From Enterocloster bolteae (GTDB lineage Bacteria > Bacillota > Clostridia > Lachnospirales > Lachnospiraceae): DNA of 64,000 nucleotides. The first letter of the stretch is position 1. Each line of letters opens with the position of its first letter. Of this stretch, positions 33,332 through 40,964 are shown in pieces. The stretch lies in NCBI RefSeq assembly GCF_002234575.2, contig NZ_CP022464.2, positions 3,224,001 to 3,288,000 of the forward strand, read 5' to 3'. The notes under the pieces were generated by a model. That model did not search any database. It saw only the letters and a program-made list of their open reading frames with translations, and had not been told where the DNA came from. The translations under genes were made by a program, and so were the position numbers.

Positions 33332-33368
33332 AAAGCCGGCCCCAATCTCAGATGCCAGGGCCGGCTTT
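33332..33368. terminator. Bidirectional terminator upstream of mutL
   Basis: AAAGCCGGCCC (33332-33342) and GGGCCGGCTTT (33358-33368), 11-bp stem; T-rich on both sides. It separates the rimM operon and pseudogene from mutL on the minus strand. Confidence 0.8.
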
Positions 33369-33408
33369 ATCAGTTGCTTTTTACAGGTATATAATCCCTG
33401 ACCTGTAT

Positions 33409-33680
33409 CTACTTTACCGACTTGCCGGAACGTTCGGAAAGGAACGTGCGCAGGCCGTTTATGCAGACAGCGCCCATCTGTCTCTTATCCAGAAGATAGC
33501 CGCCATGGTCCATGGTATATAACACCAGGCACTGCTGTGTCTCGCATATGTGGGATATCTGGCTGTATGCGTGTACTGCCCTGCATCCGGTTGGAACAGT
33601 CTGAATTAAAGAGGCCACTGCGGATAAAGCCCGGCCCCATGGTGCGGACCAGATACGCCAGAATCAGGAAGAGGGTCTTC
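33409..33680 (-). pseudogene. Remnant of a YcxB-like membrane protein
   Basis: Two minus-strand frames together resemble the C-terminal half of YcxB-like proteins. One frame gives a hydrophobic LFLILAYLVRTMGPGF; a second, from about 33618, gives YSQISHICETQQCLVLYT and LLDKRQM..LRTFLSERS, the pattern of the YcxB C-terminal domain (DI..I.ET...LLY....PKR....FR..L). A frameshift and loss of the N-terminal part explain the break. It occupies the place where trmD would normally follow rimM. The rest of this 570-bp gap holds only a terminator. Confidence 0.45.
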
Positions 33681-33858
33681 AGTTATCATATCAGATTCCT
33701 TTTCCTTGCTGCACCGGCGGCCTTCCGCCCCAATACTGCATTACATGATGCAGCACGGTTTATCCCCTCTCTTTATATACAACAAAACCAGATAAAACAC
33801 AAGCCCTTTTTACAGAACCATGGGCCTTTGAACCATGGGTCTTACCAGGTTATGGGCA

Positions 33859-34371
33859 CTACAAATCCATAAGTCCCTCCAGAACATGGACCTCCATGCG
33901 TCCCTGCTCCAGGTCCACATTCAGAATACAGTCACCGATAGCGGGAAGCATCAGTTCCTTTCCGTCCTTCATGGCAACCACATATACATCATTGGCCCCT
34001 GTTTCCAGCACATCCTTAAGGGTTCCCAGCTCCGCGCCCTGGTCCGATACCACAGTAAGTCCAATCAGGTCCGTGATAAAGTATTCATCGGGCTCCAGGT
34101 CCACGGCCTGATCCCTGGTTATCAGCAGGTCCCTGGATTTATATTTTTCTATTTCATTTATATTGTCATATCCCCTGAATTTGAGGATGACCATGTTCTT
34201 GAAGAATTTCACATGTTCGATTTCCATGGGAATATGCTCTTTTCCTGTGTCAAGGATGACTTCCTTCAGCTCTTTGAAACGCTTGGCGTCATCTGTGGTG
34301 GGGAATACCTTTACTTCCCCTTTGATTCCGTGGGCGGAGGTTATGACTCCCACTCTCAGCATGTTTTCCAT
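33859..34371 (-). CDS. rimM: Ribosome maturation factor RimM
   Basis: A 170-residue protein: N-terminal RimM barrel (VGVITSAHGIKGEVKVFPTTDD) and C-terminal PRC barrel (DEYFITDLIGLTVVSD, MLPAIGDCILNVDLEQGRMEVH). It binds S19 and helps mature the 30S head. Follows khpA; usually trmD and rplS come next, but they are missing here. Confidence 0.96.
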   Translation of the reverse strand: MENMLRVGVITSAHGIKGEVKVFPTTDDAKRFKELKEVILDTGKEHIPMEIEHVKFFKNMVILKFRGYDNINEIEKYKSRDLLITRDQAVDLEPDEYFITDLIGLTVVSDQGAELGTLKDVLETGANDVYVVAMKDGKELMLPAIGDCILNVDLEQGRMEVHVLEGLMDL

Positions 34372-34497
34372 ACACCTGTCACCTTTCTGTGATAAGTAAT
34401 TTTACGGATAAATGTTCCGGGACAATATTCCCGGGCAATAAATGAACCGCCAGCCCTGCGGCCAGCGGTCCTTCATTGTCTGCGTACTGAATCCTGC

Positions 34498-34725
34498 TTA
34501 CTGAATCTCAACGATTACTTTCTTGTCTTCCTTGGATGCAGCGGCCTTGACAACGGAACGGATTGCCTTTGCAATCCTGCCCTGCTTGCCGATGACCTTG
34601 CCCATGTCGGCAGGAGACACCTTAAGCTCAATCAGGGTGTCCTCGCCCTTCATTGATTCGGTAACAACAACTTCTTCTGGGTTATCGACCAGTGCTTTCG
34701 CAATCACTTCGACTAATTCCTTCAT
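34498..34725 (-). CDS. khpA: KH-domain RNA-binding protein KhpA
   Basis: A 75-residue single type-II KH domain with the GKVIGKQGRIAKAIR GxxG loop. KhpA, with KhpB, binds many RNAs and influences division and envelope genes in Firmicutes. Sits between rpsP (19-bp gap) and rimM, its standard position. Confidence 0.95.
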   Translation of the reverse strand: MKELVEVIAKALVDNPEEVVVTESMKGEDTLIELKVSPADMGKVIGKQGRIAKAIRSVVKAAASKEDKKVIVEIQ

Positions 34726-34744
34726 CTTAACACCTCATTGTCAA

Positions 34745-34987
34745 CTACTGAATGCCGGCGATTTTTAAGAGCTTTCCTACGGTCTCAGTTGGCTGTGCAC
34801 CTGTTGCTAACCACTTCTTAGCTGCTTCCTCGTCAAATTTGATGACACTTGGTTCCCTGGTTGGGTCATAAGTGCCGATTTCCGCGATGAATTTGCCATC
34901 CCTTGGGGATCTGGAATCAGCAACTACGATTCTATAGAAAGGAGCCTTCTTCTGTCCCATTCTTCTTAATCTCATCTTTACTGCCAT
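34745..34987 (-). CDS. rpsP: 30S ribosomal protein S16
   Basis: An 80-residue S16 (MAVKMRLRRMGQKKAPFYRIVVADSR then GRFIAEIG-like FIAEIGTYDP). Full family length with an AGGAGG ribosome site. The 100-bp gap to ffh may hold a separate promoter, but none is convincing. Confidence 0.98.
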   Translation of the reverse strand: MAVKMRLRRMGQKKAPFYRIVVADSRSPRDGKFIAEIGTYDPTREPSVIKFDEEAAKKWLATGAQPTETVGKLLKIAGIQ

Positions 34988-35087
34988 GTGATTTCACCTC
35001 CTTGTGAATTGTTCTTATATTAGACATACAGGAGTATTCCTGTTTGACTAGCCTGGTCTGCGGATTGTGGTATCAGCATTCTGTGTC

Positions 35088-36464
35088 CTAAAAGGGCATC
35101 TTCATCTTGCCGCCCAGCAGTCCTCCCAGACCGCCGAATCCGCCTTTTCGCTTGCCGCCGCCCATAAGGCCCGGCATCTGCTTCATCATTTTCTTCATCT
35201 GGTCAAACTGTTTTACCAGACGGTTGACCTCGCTGACCTCCACACCGGCGCCTTTTGCAATGCGCTGTTTCCTGGAAGGGTTTATGAGGTTTGGATTGGC
35301 CCTCTCCTCCTTTGTCATGGAGAGGATGATGGACTCTACTCTGTGCATGGATTTTTCACCTTCATCCATATCCACACCGGACAGCTGGTTTCCCATACCC
35401 GGCATCATGGAAAGAATACTTCCCATACCGCCCATCTTTTTAATCTGCTGCATCTGGGTCAGAAAATCATTGTAATCAAATTCCGCCTTGCGCAGCTTCT
35501 GGCTCAGCTCCTTGGCCTGTTCCTCATCCACCTCGGCAGCCGCTTTCTCAATCAGGGACTGGATATCGCCCATTCCCAGGATTCTGGAAGCCATTCTGTC
35601 CGGGTAGAACTGTTCCAGATCAGACAGCTTCTCGCCCATACCAACATATAGAATCGGTTTACCTGTGACTGCGCGGATGGAAAGGGCCGCACCGCCTCTG
35701 GTATCGCCATCCAGCTTTGTGAGGATGACACCGTCAATACCTATCTTATCGTTAAATGTACCTGCCACATTCACTGCATCCTGGCCGGTCATGGCGTCCA
35801 CCACCAATATGGTCTGGCAGACATCCAGATTGTCCTTTATCTCTACCAGCTCATCCATCATGGTCTCATCAATGTGGAGACGTCCCGCTGTATCCAGGAT
35901 AACCACGTTAAGTCCGTTCTTGGATGCGTGTTCCAGTGCCGCCTTGGCAATGTCCACAGGCTTGTTTTTGTTGCCCATGGAGAACACCGGAATACCTACC
36001 CGGTCGCCGTTAATCTGCAGCTGCTCTATGGCAGCCGGCCGGTAGATGTCGCAGGCAGCTAACAGGGGCTTACGTCCCTTTGCCTTCATCTTTGCTGCAA
36101 TCTTGGCCGTGGTCGTGGTCTTACCCGCGCCCTGGAGACCAGCCATCATGATAATGCTGATTTCGTTGGAGGGCTTTAAGGAAATCTCTGTTGTCTCGGA
36201 ACCCATGAGCTTTACCAGCTCCTCGGTCACGATTTTGATGACAGTCTGTCCCGGTGTCAGGCTTCCGAATACATCCTCGCCCACCGCCCGTTCCTGAACG
36301 GACCCGATAAACTGTTTAACCACACGGAAGCTTACATCTGCTTCCAGAAGCGCCATCTTGACTTCCTTTAACGCGGCTTTTACATCGGCTTCTGAAAGAC
36401 GGCCTTTACCGCGAAGGTTCTTGAATACATTTTGTAATTTATCGGATAAGCTTTCAAAAGCCAT
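35088..36464 (-). CDS. ffh: Signal recognition particle GTPase Ffh
   Basis: A 458-residue SRP54: N-domain, G-domain with GLQGAGKTTTTAK, DTAGRLHID and TKLDGDTRGGAALS, and a Met-rich M-domain (about 300-440) that binds 4.5S RNA and signal sequences. It delivers nascent membrane proteins to FtsY. Pairs with ylxM upstream, which is its conserved partner. Confidence 0.98.
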   Translation of the reverse strand: MAFESLSDKLQNVFKNLRGKGRLSEADVKAALKEVKMALLEADVSFRVVKQFIGSVQERAVGEDVFGSLTPGQTVIKIVTEELVKLMGSETTEISLKPSNEISIIMMAGLQGAGKTTTTAKIAAKMKAKGRKPLLAACDIYRPAAIEQLQINGDRVGIPVFSMGNKNKPVDIAKAALEHASKNGLNVVILDTAGRLHIDETMMDELVEIKDNLDVCQTILVVDAMTGQDAVNVAGTFNDKIGIDGVILTKLDGDTRGGAALSIRAVTGKPILYVGMGEKLSDLEQFYPDRMASRILGMGDIQSLIEKAAAEVDEEQAKELSQKLRKAEFDYNDFLTQMQQIKKMGGMGSILSMMPGMGNQLSGVDMDEGEKSMHRVESIILSMTKEERANPNLINPSRKQRIAKGAGVEVSEVNRLVKQFDQMKKMMKQMPGLMGGGKRKGGFGGLGGLLGGKMKMPF

Positions 36465-36508
36465 GAAATAATCCTCCTAAGACTGCACTGCATTCAATGA
36501 ATCACACA

Positions 36509-36853
36509 TCAAAGCGTGCTGGTGATTTCTGCGGACAACCGCCTAATCTGGTCAATGAGTGCCATATCCCTGGTGCGTATGCATTCATCAGAGAGACGCT
36601 CCAGCTCGCCGGCTATCTCCTTGACTTTAATGAACTTGGCTACCAGATGAAGCTTGGCCTCATAATCCTTTAGTATCTTGTCGCATCTTTTTATCAAATC
36701 GTGGACACCCTGACGGCTGATTCCCTGCTCTCCCGCTATCTCGCTGGGGGAAAGGTCACCGAACACCACGTCCTCGTATATCCTGCGCTGATGTTCTGTC
36801 AGCAGTTCTCCATAAAAATCATATAACAAACCCTGTTCCACAATCTTTTCCAT
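36509..36853 (-). CDS. ylxM: YlxM-family SRP accessory DNA-binding-like protein
   Basis: A 114-residue helix-turn-helix protein of family UPF0122: YDFYGELLTEHQRRIYEDVVFGDLSPSEIAGEQGISRQGVHDLIKR. The sigma-70 region-4-like HTH is clear; in streptococci YlxM associates with the SRP. The ATG at 36853 (MEKIVEQG) has AGGTGG and fits homologues better than an ATG at 36898. Followed by ffh. Confidence 0.92.
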   Translation of the reverse strand: MEKIVEQGLLYDFYGELLTEHQRRIYEDVVFGDLSPSEIAGEQGISRQGVHDLIKRCDKILKDYEAKLHLVAKFIKVKEIAGELERLSDECIRTRDMALIDQIRRLSAEITSTL

Positions 36854-36883
36854 TTCAACCACCTGTGCTATCATACACGATAG

Positions 36884-36918
36884 AAAAAGGATTGTCAAGC
36901 ATTTTCACTTGACAATCC
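36884..36918 (-). terminator. Terminator of the MerR-like gene
   Basis: GGATTGTCAAG and CTTGACAATCC, an 11-bp perfect stem (36889-36899 and 36908-36918), followed on the minus strand by TTTTTC. It lies immediately before the ylxM region. Confidence 0.88.
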
Positions 36919-36924
36919 CCAAAA

Positions 36925-37788
36925 TTATTGATAGTAAACATTTTTGTTTACAGATATCAGCAGTATGGCAGCGATAAAGCATCCTATAATAAGAATTCGG
37001 TATATTCCGGAAAAACGGGCGCCAACCTGGCTGTCAATGAGGCAGAACAGGATACTGCCAAACATCAGGATGGTGGGAAGCAGCACAAAAAACATGTATT
37101 TTCCCTTGGAAACACTGCGGGGAGGCGGTGTGCACCGCACCAGCTTCACAAGAGGAATCCTGCCAAGGCGGAAACAGGGACCGAAGGTAAAGGAAGCCTG
37201 ATAGGCGATTCCTTCCAGCCGGACCAGGGCATAGGTGAATTCCAGCCGGATCGTCTCATAGTCCAGATTCCTTCTGGCCGCGTAAAGAGCTGTCTCCCGC
37301 GCAAAGTCCTCCGGCGTCAGGATTTCCCCCTCAGGTTCAAAATAGATGTACTGGGAGTGGAGTTCCTTCTGAAACATCTTCCAGTCTTTCCTGATATCCT
37401 CCAGCCAGGTGGTATTGCCATCTTCACGGCTGAATTCCTCCAGACAGCTTTCCACGATGGAAGGTTTCAGCGTCTGCTGTTCTTCCAGTCTGGAACATAT
37501 CTGTTCAAGCTTCTTTAACTGTGACATTTCCCCGTCAATCCGGTCCAGACGCATGCGCATCAGATCGCTTACGCTCAGCCGCCCCTCAAAATATCCGCGG
37601 ATATCCCGGATTGGAATACCCAGCTGCCGCAGAAAACGGATTTCCAGCAGACGCTGTATATCTTCCTCGCTGTAATCCCTGTACCGGTTTCCTTCTGTGC
37701 GCCGGGGCGCTAAAAGTTCCTCGCTTTCATAATAACGTATATTTTTCCGGTCCAGGCCGGTACGGGCCTCGGCTTCTTTCATTTTCAT
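36925..37788 (-). CDS. MerR-family regulator with C-terminal membrane anchor
   Basis: A 287-residue protein. N-terminal MerR winged helix (about 1-70: TGLDRKNIRYYESEELLAPRRTEGNRYRDYSEEDI), coiled-coil dimerisation helix (about 75-110), a central soluble domain with no motif I recognise, and two hydrophobic helices at about 228-250 and 260-281. A MerR factor tethered to the membrane would sense at the envelope or be released. Target genes unknown; it stands alone between ylxM and DUF4177. Confidence 0.82.
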   Translation of the reverse strand: MKMKEAEARTGLDRKNIRYYESEELLAPRRTEGNRYRDYSEEDIQRLLEIRFLRQLGIPIRDIRGYFEGRLSVSDLMRMRLDRIDGEMSQLKKLEQICSRLEEQQTLKPSIVESCLEEFSREDGNTTWLEDIRKDWKMFQKELHSQYIYFEPEGEILTPEDFARETALYAARRNLDYETIRLEFTYALVRLEGIAYQASFTFGPCFRLGRIPLVKLVRCTPPPRSVSKGKYMFFVLLPTILMFGSILFCLIDSQVGARFSGIYRILIIGCFIAAILLISVNKNVYYQ

Positions 37789-37914
37789 AAACTCATCTCC
37801 TTTCTGTTTCTGATTTGATTATAAGGTATCCACCAACTGTACAGTCAAGGGAAATGAGTGAATTTTATTTGTTTTATATTGGCACTCCCTGAATCCCGGA
37901 AGGAATTAACACAA

Positions 37915-37946
37915 TCAAAAAGGGAAAACAATTCAGTTTTCCCTTT
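37915..37946 (-). terminator. Terminator overlapping the DUF4177 gene end
   Basis: AAAGGGAAAAC (37919-37929) and GTTTTCCCTTT (37936-37946) form an 11-bp stem with T-run on the minus strand; the stop codon lies inside it. Confidence 0.8.
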
Positions 37947-38142
37947 CAAAAACAATGGCATAATTGCTGTTGCTTGTCAATACCCTTTTTTCGCTGGATG
38001 GGCTTATAATCTGGACCAGCCGCCATCCCTGGGCAGATTCCTTCCTGATAATATCTTTACACTTCTCAATTGTTTCAGCATTACCACTTTTCAAATCCCC
38101 GTCAAATGGAACTTCCACAAAATTATATTCATATTTTCCCAT
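37933..38142 (-). CDS. DUF4177 small protein
   Basis: A 69-residue soluble protein with the DUF4177 pattern: KYEYNFVEVPFDG, a central helix (IEKCKDIIRKESAQ), GWRLVQIISP and a final YAIVFERE strand. The start at 38142 (MGKYEYN) matches family length; an ATG at 38226 would add a hydrophobic stretch. Located after citrate synthase and ended by its own terminator. Function unknown. Confidence 0.8.
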   Translation of the reverse strand: MGKYEYNFVEVPFDGDLKSGNAETIEKCKDIIRKESAQGWRLVQIISPSSEKRVLTSNSNYAIVFEREN

Positions 38143-38261
38143 ATCCGCAACTCTTTCTCTTTTGATATTTGCACTTATTATAGCGCCGGATATCATAAAG
38201 ATACTATGGGAATTTATAAAGGGCATATAAAGATTATATATAGATTCAGGAATAGTTCCTA

Positions 38262-39620
38262 TTATCGGTCACAGAGGGGTTTGTAATTCTCTTCCTTCAT
38301 AATGCTTGTATAGGCAGGGCGGATAATCTTATCCATATTAATCAATTCCTCAATACGATGCGCGCTCCATCCCACGATTCTGGCGATTGCAAAGATGGGC
38401 GTGAACATTTCTTCCGGAATATCCAGCATGCTGTATACAAATCCGCTGTAGAAGTCCACATTGGCGCTGACGCCCTTGTAGATTCTGCGTTCCTCGGTGA
38501 TAACCTTGGGGCCCAGCTCCTCAATCATGGAATAGAGGGCAAATTCCTCCATACGGCCCTTTTCCTCTGAAAGCTGGCGCACAAAGCGTTTGAAAATCTC
38601 GGCACGCGGATCTGACTTGGAATACACTGCATGGCCCATTCCATAGATAAGGCCTTTGCGGTCAAATGCCTCTTTGTGAAGCAGTTTCTTCAGATAGGAT
38701 TCCACCTCATCCCTGTCAGTGACATCCTTTACCTCACTCCTTAAATCCTGCATCATTTCCACTACCTTGATGTTGGCTCCGCCGTGCTTGGGTCCCTTTA
38801 AGGAGGCCAGGGCTGCGGAGATGACAGAATATGTATCTGTGCCAGAGGAGGTAACCACATGGGTGGTAAAGGTAGAGTTGTTGCCGCCGCCATGCTCCAT
38901 ATGCAGGATTAACGCCAAATCCAGCACATGGGCTTCCACCTGCGAGTACTTCATGTCGGGCCTCAGAAGGCGGAGCAGATTCTCTGCGGTAGAGAGATTT
39001 TCGTCCGGGCGGTGTATGTACATGCTACCGTCCCTCTCATAATGGTTATAGGCATGGTAGCCGTACACAGCCAGCATGGGCATTACGCTGATGAGCATCA
39101 TGCACTGTCTGAGTACATTGGGAACCGTAATATCCCAGGCCTTCTCGTCATAGGAAGCCAGGGTGAGAATACTCTTGCTCAGGGATATCATCATATCTTT
39201 TGTCGGTGCTTTCATTACTACGTCACGGACAAAATTTGTGGGAAGTGTACGGCTGAATGCCAGGCTTTCTTTAAATTTTGTAAGCTGATCTGCATTAGGA
39301 AGTTCTCCGAACAGAAGCAGGTATGCAATTTCTTCAAAACCATATCGGTTTTCTCTCACTACACCGCCAATCAAATCATAGATATTATAACCTCTGTAAA
39401 ATAGTTTTCCTTCGCAGGGGACCTTTACTCCATCCACTACTTTGTTGGCTTCGATTTTGGACACCTTCGTCAGACCCGCTACCACGCCGTTTCCGTTTTT
39501 ATCACGGAGCCCCCGCTTCACGTCGTACTTTTCATACAGTTCCAAATCAATCCTCTCATCGCTCAGACAAATATCTGACCACTGGCTCAAGTTGTCCATA
39601 AATTCCTTTGTTTCAATCAT
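38262..39620 (-). CDS. Citrate synthase
   Basis: A 452-residue type-I-like citrate synthase condensing oxaloacetate and acetyl-CoA. Catalytic residues lie in LHMEHGGGNNSTF (His), GMGHAVYSKSDPRAE (His and Asp) and CoA-binding KGPKHGGAN. The ATG at 39620 (MIETKEFMDNL) has AAAGGAGAGG, so a longer frame to 39719 is unlikely. Monocistronic from a good promoter. No aconitase or isocitrate dehydrogenase is adjacent; in anaerobes this typically feeds glutamate synthesis. Confidence 0.95.
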   Translation of the reverse strand: MIETKEFMDNLSQWSDICLSDERIDLELYEKYDVKRGLRDKNGNGVVAGLTKVSKIEANKVVDGVKVPCEGKLFYRGYNIYDLIGGVVRENRYGFEEIAYLLLFGELPNADQLTKFKESLAFSRTLPTNFVRDVVMKAPTKDMMISLSKSILTLASYDEKAWDITVPNVLRQCMMLISVMPMLAVYGYHAYNHYERDGSMYIHRPDENLSTAENLLRLLRPDMKYSQVEAHVLDLALILHMEHGGGNNSTFTTHVVTSSGTDTYSVISAALASLKGPKHGGANIKVVEMMQDLRSEVKDVTDRDEVESYLKKLLHKEAFDRKGLIYGMGHAVYSKSDPRAEIFKRFVRQLSEEKGRMEEFALYSMIEELGPKVITEERRIYKGVSANVDFYSGFVYSMLDIPEEMFTPIFAIARIVGWSAHRIEELINMDKIIRPAYTSIMKEENYKPLCDR

Positions 39621-39690
39621 GCAAAACCTCTCCTTTCGACTGTTTGATTTTCTCTTATAAAATTCCTCCTGTAAAAGTGGTATTTTTACT

Positions 39691-39719
39691 ATTTTATTCC
39701 ATTTTAAGATTTTTTGCAA
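39691..39719 (-). promoter_or_regulatory. Promoter of citrate synthase
   Basis: TTGCAA (39714-39719), 17-bp spacer, TAAAAT (39691-39696) on the minus strand. A first AGGAGG (39664-39669) further upstream of the true ribosome site is not followed by a usable start codon. Confidence 0.65.
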
Positions 39720-39750
39720 ACTTTTTTTACTTTTTTGTATAAATAAAAGT

Positions 39751-40929
39751 TCAAAACAGGAAGGATTCCTGCTCTATCACCTGTTTTTCAGCGCAGATTT
39801 TGTCTATGAGGGGCTGAAGGAGCGGTTCGGCTGTCCGCTGGAGTTTTTCCAGTTTACTGGTTTCTATAGGTTCACCGTAGGCCATATACTGATCATACGT
39901 TTGTGTATCCATAAGGTATGGATACAGTTTCGGGAAAATGCGTTTCTTAATATATTGAAATATCTTAACTCCACCATAATCCAAGTCGCCTGTGTGGAGA
40001 TAGGCCGTCCCACAGGAAGTATGAATGCCGGACAAAACCCGTTCCAGCTGAATCAGAAACGCACGCTCATCCGGAGAAAAGTATCCGTGTGAATATATGA
40101 TTAGAGTCCCTTCCTCATAGGGCATGCTTTCATAATTCGCTTTATTTTCCACTGTAATCACCTTTGAAATGGACTGCTCTGGTGGGATAGATGCGCTTCT
40201 GAGCGTCTGATTATTAAAGACAAATCCACTGGGAAACAGGGAAAGATTTATCTTGTTTCCTGCCAGTTCAATAATCAGGTTTCCTTTCACGGCTAACTCT
40301 TGGGCATAGCCGTTAATCATCAGCTGATCCAGTACCTGCCGGTCATCCATGTCATCATTTACCGTGTCCAGATAAGCCCTCGCAGCAGATAAGACTTTGG
40401 ATTGCAGATGTTTTTCAAATGCCTTGGATTTACCCAGATATTTTTTACTGAAAATCCTTTTGTAGACTGGTTCCTGTAGACAATCTATGGCCTTGAAACA
40501 AGTAAACAGCAGTTCCCGTTTTGGGGTATCCAGTGCTTTGGGAACATCTCCTTTATCCAGACTTTGGAGAAAGGATTGGTAATAGCTGCGTATCCACTGG
40601 CTTTGTATCAAAGCAAGCTGTTGGTCCACCTCTTCTTTCAGTTTATTGATACGCTTGAACTTCGGTATTTTTCCCAGTCGTTGGTATATAGTCTCCATCT
40701 GTTCCAGGCTGTACCACGCCTTCTCCGCTTCGATACCGTACTGATACCATTTGACCTTCACCAGCCCTTCCATTTCCAGTTCCATAAGCTGGTTCATAAA
40801 GTCCCGTTTTCCTGTCTCTTTAAAATCCTGTTCCCTGAATATGACAGAGCGTTTTCCGCTCATACCTTTCTTCCAGTCCACAGTACTCTTCTCGTATTTT
40901 TGGATAATACATTCCAGCGGTGCATTCAT
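39751..40929 (-). CDS. jetD: Wadjet system nuclease subunit JetD
   Basis: A 392-residue protein with an N-terminal DUF3322-like part and a C-terminal DUF2220 Toprim domain related to topoisomerase VI. Toprim residues are visible: Glu261 in ITVENKANYE and Asp315/Asp317 in TGDLDYGGVKIF. In characterised Wadjet systems JetD cleaves circular plasmid DNA that the JetABC condensin has extruded. Ribosome site GGGAGGGG. It is the last gene, 35 bp after jetC. Confidence 0.9.
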   Translation of the reverse strand: MNAPLECIIQKYEKSTVDWKKGMSGKRSVIFREQDFKETGKRDFMNQLMELEMEGLVKVKWYQYGIEAEKAWYSLEQMETIYQRLGKIPKFKRINKLKEEVDQQLALIQSQWIRSYYQSFLQSLDKGDVPKALDTPKRELLFTCFKAIDCLQEPVYKRIFSKKYLGKSKAFEKHLQSKVLSAARAYLDTVNDDMDDRQVLDQLMINGYAQELAVKGNLIIELAGNKINLSLFPSGFVFNNQTLRSASIPPEQSISKVITVENKANYESMPYEEGTLIIYSHGYFSPDERAFLIQLERVLSGIHTSCGTAYLHTGDLDYGGVKIFQYIKKRIFPKLYPYLMDTQTYDQYMAYGEPIETSKLEKLQRTAEPLLQPLIDKICAEKQVIEQESFLF

Positions 40930-40964
40930 AAACAGCTTCCCCTCCCTTTTTATAATGACGGTTA

